Source: JBCCAG01 sp050331115
Lineage (GTDB): Bacteria; Cyanobacteriota; Cyanobacteriia; CAKZMO01
Assembly: GCA_050331115.1 (NCBI GenBank)
Contig: JBHJHD010000043.1
Coordinates: forward strand, 124,001-188,000
Length of the DNA stretch: 64,000 nt
Direction: 5' to 3'
The notes under the pieces are model-generated. The model was given only the letters and a program-made list of their open reading frames with translations, was not told the origin of the DNA and did not search any database. Of this stretch, positions 45,159 through 53,617 are shown piece by piece. Numbering within the stretch: the first letter of the stretch is position 1; the number at the start of each line of letters is the position of its first letter. The position numbers and the translations under genes were made by a program.

Positions 45159-45541
45159 TGTCGCCTCCGCTTCACCCGGTGCACTTCGTACCAGCCGTCG
45201 TCGTGACACTTGACCACGATGGTTTTGGGGGTAAAAGTAATCAGAAAGATATCGAGAAAAATCAGGCCTGGTGTCCGCTGGGGCTTGACGCGCTCCATGA
45301 CGATGTCCTCCTCGGTGTGGGGAAAAATCATCATCTCCACGGCCTCAATGTAGGCCTTGGGGATGGCCACGATGATTTCACAGAAAGCGCGCCCCCAGTC
45401 TTTGAGCCGGGAAGGGGGACTGTAGCCGCGCGGCAGCAGCAGCGCCACGCTGGTGCCAATGATAATGTTGGCGAGGCTGATGTCGGCGGTGAGCAAAAAC
45501 CAAATGGTCAGCCGCAGCAGTAGGTCGAGGTATCGAATCAT
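45155..45541 (-). CDS. mrpE: Mrp antiporter subunit E
   Basis: The ATG at 45541 overlaps the mrpD stop (ATGA), giving 128 residues. MnhE features are the N-terminal helices (LLLRLTIWFLLTADISLANI), AIPKAYIEAVEMMIFP and FLITFTPKTIVVKCHDDGWY. Confidence 0.9.
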   Translation of the reverse strand: MIRYLDLLLRLTIWFLLTADISLANIIIGTSVALLLPRGYSPPSRLKDWGRAFCEIIVAIPKAYIEAVEMMIFPHTEEDIVMERVKPQRTPGLIFLDIFLITFTPKTIVVKCHDDGWYEVHRVKRRRQ

Positions 45542-46989
45542 GTCAGCACCATCCAAAACAGTAGGGTTACCACAAGACTCATTGTCCCGATCAGGTGGTC
45601 AAACTGCTCAGCAGTCTGCGGCAGCTTGAGCAAGGAGCGCCGAAGGAGATGGTATGCGAGCCACCCCGCAGTAGCCACAAGCAGAGCCTTGACCGCGTTG
45701 GCCCAGGTGTAGGTATCGAGGTAGAGACCATTGACCACGACGAGGCCGATCAGCAGCAGCCCGACCGCCAGCCAAAGGTCTCGCTTGGGCGGCGCGCTAG
45801 GCGCGCTACCGTAGGGCAAGACGATAAACTTAACCATTACGATCGCCGTTCCAACCGCCGCTACATTTAAGGCGATCGCCTGCCAAGGTGCCAGGAGCTT
45901 GAACAGGGCCACCTTAGTGCCAAACCCACCCAGGAAGGGGAATCCAGCCACCGAGAGGCCAGCTAGGGTCAGCGCCAGCCAGCTTAAGGGATGGATCGAC
46001 ATCTGCTGCAGCTGATCAAACCTGCGGCTGGGCAGGTTACCAGCGGTGAGAAACAGCACCGCTTTGGCCAGGCCGTGGGTCAGCGCGTAGCCCCCCGCCG
46101 CGGCGGGGGCTGCTAGGATAAAGCCGATTTGGGAAATGGTGCTGAAGGCCAGGGTGCGCTTGGTATCTGGTTCAAAAATCGCGTAGACGACCCCAAGCAG
46201 CGCTGTCGCTACGCCAAATAGCCCCAAAATAGGCGCGACCCCATCCGCGATTAGGGCGCAGCGCACCAGCGGAAACACCCCTGTCTTCACTACCACCCCG
46301 GAAAGCAGCGCCGAAACCGGCGTCTCTGCCTCCGAGTGGGTGAGGGGCAGCCACAGCCCCGACACAAAAACGCCCCCCTTGGTCAGCAAGCCCAGAAAAA
46401 TTAGGGCGATCGCCTCCGGCGGGGCCGCAGCCAAGCCATCAAATCGGAATGATTCGGCGCTGCGGTATACCAGCGCCGCCCCCATCAGGTAAAACAACAT
46501 AGCCGTGTTGCTAATAAACAGGTAGCGCAGCGCCACCCAAATCGCCCGGTTAGTGCGGGGATAGGCAATCAGCAAAAATGCCGCAACGCTGATTACCTCT
46601 AGGGCTACGTAGAGGCTGATGAAGTCGGCGCAGATGAACACGGCGTTGACGCTGCCGTGCAGAGCAATGGCTTGGGTGTAGAAGAACGCCGAGCGATCGC
46701 TGCGCCAGCAGTAGAGCAGCACCGCCGCCGTCACCAGGGCGTTTGTCACGATGAAATAGCCGCTGAGGGAATCGATCAGCAGGGTGACGCCGAAGTTATC
46801 TAGCAACGTCAGGGTCAGCGGCTCCGGGTTCCATAGCTCCGGCAGCGCGAGCCCCAAGGACACGAGGCTGACTAATAGCGCCAAATAGCGGGCCAGCTGT
46901 GGCAATAGGTAGACGCTGAACCCCGCCAAAAACGGTAGCGCCACCCAGGCGATAGGTGGCATGAGAGCGATCGCTTCAGTAGAAATCAT
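45538..46989 (-). CDS. mrpD: Mrp antiporter subunit D (NuoN/MnhD-like)
   Basis: The 483-residue protein has about 14 helices of the complex I antiporter family. These include the Glu-bearing FISLYVALEVISVAAFLLIA, the Lys-bearing LLTKGGVFVSGLWLPLTHSE and HGLAKAVLFLTAGNLPSRRF. It is the main ion-translocating subunit in this operon. Many cyanobacterial mrp operons have two D-type genes; only one is present here. It overlaps mrpC by 4 bases. Confidence 0.92.
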   Translation of the reverse strand: MISTEAIALMPPIAWVALPFLAGFSVYLLPQLARYLALLVSLVSLGLALPELWNPEPLTLTLLDNFGVTLLIDSLSGYFIVTNALVTAAVLLYCWRSDRSAFFYTQAIALHGSVNAVFICADFISLYVALEVISVAAFLLIAYPRTNRAIWVALRYLFISNTAMLFYLMGAALVYRSAESFRFDGLAAAPPEAIALIFLGLLTKGGVFVSGLWLPLTHSEAETPVSALLSGVVVKTGVFPLVRCALIADGVAPILGLFGVATALLGVVYAIFEPDTKRTLAFSTISQIGFILAAPAAAGGYALTHGLAKAVLFLTAGNLPSRRFDQLQQMSIHPLSWLALTLAGLSVAGFPFLGGFGTKVALFKLLAPWQAIALNVAAVGTAIVMVKFIVLPYGSAPSAPPKRDLWLAVGLLLIGLVVVNGLYLDTYTWANAVKALLVATAGWLAYHLLRRSLLKLPQTAEQFDHLIGTMSLVVTLLFWMVLT

Positions 46990-47357
46990 GGCCTATGACT
47001 CTTTTCAATCTCGCTGATGTCTAAGGTGGGGTTGTCCCGCGCTAGCTTCATCACCCCCACCAGCATCAGCGCCTGGATAGAAAGCCCGATCACAATCGCG
47101 GTGAGGATTACGGCCTGGGGGACCGGGTCAGCGTAGGCGATCGCCTCGGCGCTGTTGATGGCAGAACTTGCGGTAGCGGGACTTGATGCGATGGGGGTAA
47201 ATCGTCCGCTCCGCGCGGCGACCCAGATGTACAGGGCCACCACCCCGGTACTCATCACGTCCATCGAGAGAATTTTCATCAGCAGGTTCTGTTTAAAGAT
47301 GATGCCGAAGAACCCACAGAGGACGGTGGCAAAAATGCAGGCTTCTGAAATAGACAT
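46986..47357 (-). CDS. mrpC: Mrp antiporter subunit C (NuoK/MnhC-like)
   Basis: From ATG 47357 (MSISEACIFATVLCGFFGII) the protein has 123 residues and three helices. A polar insert of about 35 residues (RFTPIASSPATASSAINSAE) precedes the last one (QAVILTAIVIGLSIQALMLV). It is the first gene of the operon, so its promoter must lie in 47358-47800. Confidence 0.88.
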   Translation of the reverse strand: MSISEACIFATVLCGFFGIIFKQNLLMKILSMDVMSTGVVALYIWVAARSGRFTPIASSPATASSAINSAEAIAYADPVPQAVILTAIVIGLSIQALMLVGVMKLARDNPTLDISEIEKSHRP

Positions 47358-47800
47358 GGGGCACGATTTACTCCGCAACTTCGACTACAACTGCCGCTGG
47401 AAACACTTTACCCATCGTCCCTCAAGTTTCGAAAATGAATTATATTGGCTAGCTGCATGAGGGCTTACTTGAGTGACGGTAAGCCAATGTGAACGCGCAG
47501 AGACCGCGCTCCATCCACGTCAACATAACCCCTTGCTCTTCTTTTAAGACAATAGATTGAGGCCTCCCCCTGTTAAAGGCAGTCACGCCAGAAGAGCAAA
47601 CACCAGACATAGGCTTTTATCTATAGATTATCAGCTGTGCATTGCTTTAAGTCTATACATGAAGGCATTCGAATTCAACGCACTATCGAACGCAAAAAGT
47701 TATGCCCTCAAAAAGCCGTGCTTATAGAAACCTGAAACGCCAAAACTGACACACCAAAACTTAGGACGCTCTTAGACTGCTCTCAGGCGATCGCCCTACA
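47358..47800. promoter_or_regulatory. Divergent intergenic region upstream of the mrp operon
   Basis: About 440 bases separate mrpC from the plus-strand gene at 47801. The region is AT-richer than its neighbours around 47610-47720. It should carry both promoters. I found no clear inverted repeat, riboswitch or gene. Confidence 0.4.
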
Positions 47801-48391
47801 GTGAGCACCAGACGTTTCTTCAACATCATCCCCATGCGCCGCTATCTCCTCGCCCTTGCCCCCATTGCTGCCCTCTTGCTGAGCCATCCCCAGAGCCCCA
47901 TCGCCGTGACGCCCCTATTGACGCCCGCCCAAGCACAGGAAAACGCATCGCTGGTGCCGATGACTGCTGAGCGACTAGACGACGTCTTAAGTGACGTCGC
48001 CGACTCGGTTGAAGGCGAGGGCGGCCAGCGTCGGATCTCCATTAACGGCCAGACCATGGCGCTGCTAGTGAACGAGGAGTTTGACCGCATGCGCATCGTT
48101 GCCCCAATCGCCTCCGCTGAAGAGCTCACCCCCGCCCAGGCCGGCAACATTTTGGTGGCCAATTTCCACACGACTCTAGACGCCCGCTACGCCGTCAGCG
48201 ACGGCACCGTTGTGGCGACTTACCTCCATCCCTTCTCCACCCTGCAGGAGCCAGATCTACGCTCCGCCCTGCGTCAGGTAGCTAGCCTAGTCGAAACCTT
48301 TGGCACCACCTACACCAGCGGCGAGCTGCTGTTTGGCCCCAACGGTGAGCCTGCGGAGCGGGATGAGATTGACGGGGGACTGCAGATTTAG
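47801..48391 (+). CDS. Exported YbjN-like hypothetical protein
   Basis: The 196-residue protein starts with a signal peptide (MRRYLLALAPIAALLLSHPQ; the ATG at 47834 is an alternative to the GTG at 47801), with cleavage near AQAQE. The mature part (GQRRISINGQTMALLVNEEF, LTPAQAGNILVANFHTTLDA, LRSALRQVASLVETFGTTY) resembles YbjN or chaperone-like alpha/beta folds, but weakly. No catalytic motif is evident. It converges with ileS and overlaps its 3' end by 4 bases. Confidence 0.7.
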   Translation: MSTRRFFNIIPMRRYLLALAPIAALLLSHPQSPIAVTPLLTPAQAQENASLVPMTAERLDDVLSDVADSVEGEGGQRRISINGQTMALLVNEEFDRMRIVAPIASAEELTPAQAGNILVANFHTTLDARYAVSDGTVVATYLHPFSTLQEPDLRSALRQVASLVETFGTTYTSGELLFGPNGEPAERDEIDGGLQI

Positions 48392-51267
48392 AACTCGCCA
48401 CCCAGCGCCGCCACGCACCGCTCGCACAGCAGCGGATGGGCCTCAAGCTGCCCGACACTCAGCGAGTGATTCCAGCAGCGATCGCACTTCTCCCCCTCGG
48501 CGTCCACCACGCCTACGGCGATGCCCTCCGTCCGCTCGTGGTACTTGAGCTGGGCTATTGCATCCGGCGAGTCCAGCAGCGCCACCTGGGAGGTGATGAA
48601 CAGGTAGCGCAGCTCATCCACACCGTTGCCCGCTAGGCTATCGGGGTTCATGTCTTCGAGCCGCTTGCGCAGGGTCTGGTGGGCCACGTAGAGCTGTACC
48701 TTAGCCGCTAAAGATGAGCCAATGGCCTTGTCGGTGCGGGCCTGCTCCAGCACCTTGTTTACTTGGCCCCGCAACTCCCGCAGCTCTGGCCAGTAGGCGG
48801 CGAGGTCGGGCCGCACCCAGCCCTCATCGAGCACCACCCAGCCCGCCTGGAACACCGACGCGTAGGGCGTCTTGTAAGGGAGACTTTGCCAGATATCCTC
48901 CGCCATGTGGCACAGCACCGGGGCGATCGCCCGCGCTAGGTTTTCGATGGCCACCGCCAGCACCGTCTGGCAGCTGCGGCGGCGGGCGGCGTCGGGGGCG
49001 CTGATGTAGAGCCGGTCTTTGGCGATGTCCAGGTAGAAGTTGGACAAGTCCACCACGCAGAAGTTCTGCACCGCCTGGAAAAAGCGGAAAAACTGGTAGG
49101 TGTCAAAGGCGTTGGTGACGTCGGCGAACACCCCCGTCATTCGGTGCAGCATGTACTGGTCCAGCTCAGGCAGCTGGTCGTAGGGCACCACGTCAGTCTT
49201 GGGGTCAAAGTCGTGCAGGTTGCCCAGCAGAAAGCGGGCCGTGTTGCGGATTTTGCGGTAGATGTCCGAGAGCTGCTTGAGAATGCTTTTGCCCAGGGGC
49301 ATATCGGAGGAGTAGTCCACCGAAGAGACCCACAGCCGCAGCACGTCTGCACCGTAGGGCGGGTTCTGCTTTTTGTCCTTGCCGCCCTCGATGATTACCG
49401 CCGGGTCCACCACGTTGCCCACCGACTTGCTCATCTTCCGCCCCTGCTCATCTAGCGTAAAGCCGTGGGTGAGCACGGTTTTGTAGGGGGCGCAGCCGTT
49501 GGTGGCGACGCTGGTAAGCAGGCTAGACTGGAACCAGCCCCGGTGCTGGTCAGAGCCTTCTAGATAGAGATCTACGGGGTACTGCAGGCCGTCCCGCTGC
49601 TGGGCCACCGCCGCCCACGAGGAGCCCGAGTCGAACCACACGTCCATGGTGTCGGTGCCCTTGCGGTAGCTGCGCCCGTTGCTGCGGTAGGGCTCGGGCA
49701 GCAGGTCTTCTACGGGCCACTCCCACCAGGCGTCGGAGCCGTGCTCGGCAAAGATCTGCTGCACGTGACTGATAGTGTCCTGGGTCATCAGCGGCTCGCC
49801 CGTCTCTTGGTCGTAGAACACGGGGATGGGGACGCCCCAGCTGCGCTGCCGGGAGATGCACCAGTCGGAGCGCTCGGAGACCATGGCGGTAATCCGGTTC
49901 TCGCCCTGGGCGGGCACCCAAGTGACGCCCGCGATCGCCGCCATGGCCTCGTCCCGGAAGCCCTCCACCGAGGCAAACCACTGCTCTGTGGCCCGGTAGA
50001 TGGTGGGCTTCTTGGTGCGCCAGTCGTAAGGGTAGCGGTGCTGGTACTGCTCTTCTTTCAGCAGGGCTTTGGCTTCGGTGAGGGCCGCAATCACCGCCTC
50101 GTTGGCGTTTTTGAGCACGTTCAGCCCCTCAAACGGGCCCGCCTCTTTCGTAAAGTTGCCCGCTTCGTCTACAGGACAGAGCACGGGCAAGCCGTAGCGC
50201 TGCCCCACCCGGAAGTCGTCCTCGCCGTGGCCGGGGGCGGTGTGCACCAAGCCGGTACCCGACTCGGTGGTCACATAGTCGCCGCCGATGACGATGGGGC
50301 TCTCGCGGTCGAACAGCGGGTGCTGGTAGGTGGAGTGCTCCAGGGCCTCGCCTTTAATTTCGGCCTTGACGGTGAGGGCAACGCCCAGAGTCTCGCTCAG
50401 GCTTTCCGCCAGGTCCTTGGCCACCAGCAAATACTTAAACGGCGTCGGGTTGCCCTCCCCAGCCTCCACCACCGCATAGGTGAGCTCTGGGTTCACCGCC
50501 ACCGCCAGGTTAGCGGGCATCGTCCAGGGGGTGGTGGTCCAGATGGCGACGCCGGTGCTGCCCAGGTAGGGCCCCAGTGCCGCCTCCGCATCCGCCGACA
50601 GCTTGCGCAGCGCAAAGGCCACGTAGATGCTGCGGGACACGTGGCCCTCGGGATACTCCAGCTCCGCCTCCGCCAGGGCCGTGCGGGAGCTGGGGCTCCA
50701 ATGCACCGACTTCAGCCCCCGGTAGATATAGCCCTTGAGCACCATCTCCCCAAACACGCCAATCTGCGCCGCCTCGTACTCCGGCAGCAGGGTCATGTAG
50801 GGGTGATCCCAGTCGCCCCAGATGCCGTAGCGCTTAAAGCTCTCCCGCTGCTGGTCTACCTGTTCTAGGGCCCACTGCTTGGCCCGCTTGCGCAGCTGTA
50901 TGGGGGTCAGATCTCGCCGCTCCGACGATTTCATCGCCTGCAGCACCTTCAGCTCAATGGGCAGGCCGTGACAGTCCCAGCCGGGAACGTAGGTGACCTT
51001 GCGGCCCCGCAGCAGCTGATACTTGTTGATGATGTCTTTGAGGGTTTTGTTGAGGGCGTGGCCAATGTGAAGCGCGCCGTTGGCGTAGGGTGGCCCGTCG
51101 TGCAGGGTAAAAGGTTCGCCGGGGTTGTTTTGCGACAGGGTTTCATAAATCTGGCGCTCGGCCCAAAACGCCTGCAGCTCTGGCTCCCGCTTGATGGCGT
51201 TGGCCCGCATGTCAAATGAGGTCTGGGGGAGGTTGACGGTGTCTTTGTAAGTTCCTGCTTTGGTCAC
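48388..51267 (-). CDS. ileS: Isoleucyl-tRNA synthetase
   Basis: The 959-residue class I synthetase has HIGH at 67-70 (GALHIGHALNK), the editing domain (WTTTPWTMPANLAVAVNPEL, GLVHTAPGHGEDDF) and KMSKS near 610 (GRKMSKSVGNVVDP). An anticodon-binding region and a C-terminal zinc finger (CDRCWN, then CERCV) complete it. The length and zinc finger match the usual bacterial form of IleRS. It is monocistronic. Confidence 0.98.
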   Translation of the reverse strand: MTKAGTYKDTVNLPQTSFDMRANAIKREPELQAFWAERQIYETLSQNNPGEPFTLHDGPPYANGALHIGHALNKTLKDIINKYQLLRGRKVTYVPGWDCHGLPIELKVLQAMKSSERRDLTPIQLRKRAKQWALEQVDQQRESFKRYGIWGDWDHPYMTLLPEYEAAQIGVFGEMVLKGYIYRGLKSVHWSPSSRTALAEAELEYPEGHVSRSIYVAFALRKLSADAEAALGPYLGSTGVAIWTTTPWTMPANLAVAVNPELTYAVVEAGEGNPTPFKYLLVAKDLAESLSETLGVALTVKAEIKGEALEHSTYQHPLFDRESPIVIGGDYVTTESGTGLVHTAPGHGEDDFRVGQRYGLPVLCPVDEAGNFTKEAGPFEGLNVLKNANEAVIAALTEAKALLKEEQYQHRYPYDWRTKKPTIYRATEQWFASVEGFRDEAMAAIAGVTWVPAQGENRITAMVSERSDWCISRQRSWGVPIPVFYDQETGEPLMTQDTISHVQQIFAEHGSDAWWEWPVEDLLPEPYRSNGRSYRKGTDTMDVWFDSGSSWAAVAQQRDGLQYPVDLYLEGSDQHRGWFQSSLLTSVATNGCAPYKTVLTHGFTLDEQGRKMSKSVGNVVDPAVIIEGGKDKKQNPPYGADVLRLWVSSVDYSSDMPLGKSILKQLSDIYRKIRNTARFLLGNLHDFDPKTDVVPYDQLPELDQYMLHRMTGVFADVTNAFDTYQFFRFFQAVQNFCVVDLSNFYLDIAKDRLYISAPDAARRRSCQTVLAVAIENLARAIAPVLCHMAEDIWQSLPYKTPYASVFQAGWVVLDEGWVRPDLAAYWPELRELRGQVNKVLEQARTDKAIGSSLAAKVQLYVAHQTLRKRLEDMNPDSLAGNGVDELRYLFITSQVALLDSPDAIAQLKYHERTEGIAVGVVDAEGEKCDRCWNHSLSVGQLEAHPLLCERCVAALGGEF

Positions 51268-51565
51268 GGCTAATCAGTGTTAAGGCTGTCGATGACGGTT
51301 GTACGAGGGGGATAGGGGCGGCGCATGTAGGGCAAGCCAGATTGGGTCCGGCGCTACCTTCGATTGGTGCCTTAGGCAAACCCGATAGACTACTAAAGAT
51401 AAAGCAAAATCCCTTGAGGATTACGGCTTTTATATAGAGCTCCATCCTACTTCGGATATCTCATTAGAGGGTAAACCTCATTTGGATTGTGACGATTTAA
51501 GAGAATTTAGAGCTGCTGTTTGCTGTCCAGCCCGAACGCATCTCAAACGTCAATATCTCGCACGG
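51268..51565. other. About 300 bases between ileS and the betaine island
   Basis: This holds the ileS promoter region and the 3' end of the gntR transcript. I see no T-box, terminator or gene. Confidence 0.35.
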
Positions 51566-52315
51566 CTATATCTCGAACTCAGAGGTGTAGCAGGTCCAAT
51601 CCGAGCGCGATAGCGTTCTTCCATAGACGGCAACGCGATCGCCATAGTAGGCCACATAGTTAAACGCCAGCAGCGGCATTCCCAGCGGCACCGCCAAATA
51701 CTCGCTCAGCTCGTAGGTTGCGGGGACTCCCTCCAAGCTCACCTTTGCCGCGTTGAGGTGGATACCGTTCATTGACAACGTGCTGTAGGTGAAGCCCTGC
51801 TGCAGCTGATCCGCCAAGGCACTCCCCAATTCCTCGGGAAAGTAATCAACTTCCAGGGCCACAGGAGAGTCATCGGCGTAGATGATCTTCTCTTGCCAGT
51901 AGACCTGAGGGACTTCACCCGGAAGCGCCAGCTTTAGCGCCAGCTCGGGCGACGCGTCAATCAGCTGAAACCGCAGAGAGTGAACTCGCCCGACGTATCC
52001 TTGCTGCTTAAGGGCCACATCAAACTGCATCAGCGGGTTGGCCATGGAGAAGCTGATCTTCTGACGACCGCTGACGAAAATACCTTTGCCGCGCTGGGTG
52101 ATGACTAGGCCCTGCTGGGTGAGGTTGGCGATCGCCCGGCGGATGGTGGTGCGGCTGACGCCAAAGGCTTCCCCTAAATCAAATTCGCTCGGCAGGCGCT
52201 CGCCAGGTTCATACCGCCCGGCCTCAATCTGTGCCCTTAGCTTCTCTGAAATCATGATGTGGAGGGGGTGCTTGTCGGCGCTCTGCCCGTTCGGAATCAT
52301 GAATAACGACGCCAT
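51566..52315 (-). CDS. GntR-family (HutC/UTRA) transcriptional regulator
   Basis: The 249-residue regulator has a GntR winged helix (HIMISEKLRAQIEAGRYEPG, FGVSRTTIRRAIANLTQQGL). The C-terminal UTRA ligand domain includes PQVYWQEKIIYADDSPVALE and LLAFNYVAYYGDRVAVYGRT. It is the last gene of the BCCT-oxidase-GntR transcript and is the obvious candidate to sense betaine or a demethylation product. The 16-bp palindrome at 55738-55753 suits a HutC-type dimer. Confidence 0.92.
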   Translation of the reverse strand: MASLFMIPNGQSADKHPLHIMISEKLRAQIEAGRYEPGERLPSEFDLGEAFGVSRTTIRRAIANLTQQGLVITQRGKGIFVSGRQKISFSMANPLMQFDVALKQQGYVGRVHSLRFQLIDASPELALKLALPGEVPQVYWQEKIIYADDSPVALEVDYFPEELGSALADQLQQGFTYSTLSMNGIHLNAAKVSLEGVPATYELSEYLAVPLGMPLLAFNYVAYYGDRVAVYGRTLSRSDWTCYTSEFEI

Positions 52316-52399
52316 CTTTGGGAACCACCTCAGCTATCGTACATGCTTGACGTAAGGACATAGCATGATGTGCCCCTTCAGGTGTGGCCTGTCATGTCC

Positions 52400-53563
52400 C
52401 TACGCGATCACCCCAACCGGCTGGAATCGCGCCAGCTTAAACAGGCTCGTATCGTGGGGCGTGCTGCCCTCCACCGCCAAATCCGCCAGCATCTTACCTA
52501 GCAGCGTCGTGAACTTGAAACCGTGCCCCGAGAACCCCGCCCCAATCACCACGTGGGGGTAGCTGGGGTGCTGATCCACAACAAAATCCTTGTCTGGCGT
52601 CAGCGTGTAGAGGCAGCGGCGGGTGCTGAGCAGCGGCCCAGCGGCTCCCGGGACATACTGCTGGGCAAAGCGGCGAATACGCTCGGTCCAGTCCTGGCTG
52701 GGGGTATAGTCAACCTCGTCCGGGGTCGTGACCGTTGGCCAGCCGTAGAAAGTGGTGATCTTGACGCCAATGCTGGGGTCTTCGTGGGGGATGCCGTAGG
52801 GCATCTCGCCGTAGTCGCCGTTCATGTGGGCAAAGAAAACGGGGAAGCGATCGGGGGTGAAGTCGGTGGGTGAGGCAGGCTGGTAGAAGCCGAGCTGGCA
52901 GGGCATGATTTTGAGCGGCAGGTCGATACCCTGCTCTGCCAGCAGACCCTTGGCCCAGCTTCCAGCGGTGAGCACGAGGCGATCGCCGCCAAAGGTCTCT
53001 GTGGCGGTCTGCACTTCGACGCCGTTCTCCGTGGGGGTAATGCTGAGCACAGGCGTTTGGTCCATCACCGTCGCGCCTTGCGCTTGGGCTAGGCGCTGAT
53101 GGGCCAGGACGCAGCGGGAGGCCCGCAGCAGCCCTGAGTCGGCGTGGAAGAGGCCCTCCATGCCCTCCTCTAGGGCAAACTGCGGGAAGCGCCGGGAAAT
53201 CTCGCTCCGGCTGAGGTGCTCGTAGTCCAGGCCGGCGGCGTCCATGCTGCCTTTGAGCGCCTTAAAGGTGTCAACTTCGGGAAAGCCAAAGTCGAGGCCC
53301 CCGGTCTTGACGTAGAGCTGCTCGTCGGCCTCCTCTTGCAGGGCAAACCACAGGGGATAGACATCCCGCATGAGGTCAACATAGACGGGGTTGTCGTAGG
53401 TGTAGCGGATGACGCGGGAGTAGCCGTAGGAGCTGCCCTTTTGGTGGTCTAGCTCGAACTGCTCTAGCAGCAGGACGCGCTGCCCTGCCTTTGTCAGGTA
53501 GTAGGCCGCCGCGCTGCCCACGCCGCCCGCGCCCACCACAATCGCGTCAAAATGCTGACCCAT
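52400..53563 (-). CDS. Monomeric sarcosine oxidase-type FAD amine oxidase
   Basis: The 387-residue flavoprotein has an N-terminal FAD site (FDAIVVGAGGVGSAAAYYL). The covalent-flavin Cys in RRCLYTLTPDKDFVVDQHP and the GAGFSGHGFKF block match MSOX/SolA. It would oxidise sarcosine to glycine, formaldehyde and H2O2. It lies between the BCCT transporter gene (54 bases upstream) and the GntR gene. Sarcosine is more likely than N-methyltryptophan given the neighbouring betaine and dimethylglycine enzymes. Confidence 0.9.
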   Translation of the reverse strand: MGQHFDAIVVGAGGVGSAAAYYLTKAGQRVLLLEQFELDHQKGSSYGYSRVIRYTYDNPVYVDLMRDVYPLWFALQEEADEQLYVKTGGLDFGFPEVDTFKALKGSMDAAGLDYEHLSRSEISRRFPQFALEEGMEGLFHADSGLLRASRCVLAHQRLAQAQGATVMDQTPVLSITPTENGVEVQTATETFGGDRLVLTAGSWAKGLLAEQGIDLPLKIMPCQLGFYQPASPTDFTPDRFPVFFAHMNGDYGEMPYGIPHEDPSIGVKITTFYGWPTVTTPDEVDYTPSQDWTERIRRFAQQYVPGAAGPLLSTRRCLYTLTPDKDFVVDQHPSYPHVVIGAGFSGHGFKFTTLLGKMLADLAVEGSTPHDTSLFKLARFQPVGVIA

Positions 53564-53617
53564 GCCGAGATGCCCCCTCAGAGTTGGTGCGTTACGTGAA
53601 CGTCTGTGTGTAAGCGT

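Noticed and set aside
49741..50868. 375-codon open frame on the plus strand
   Set aside because: It lies wholly antisense to ileS, whose motifs are unmistakable. High GC third positions create long antisense frames.
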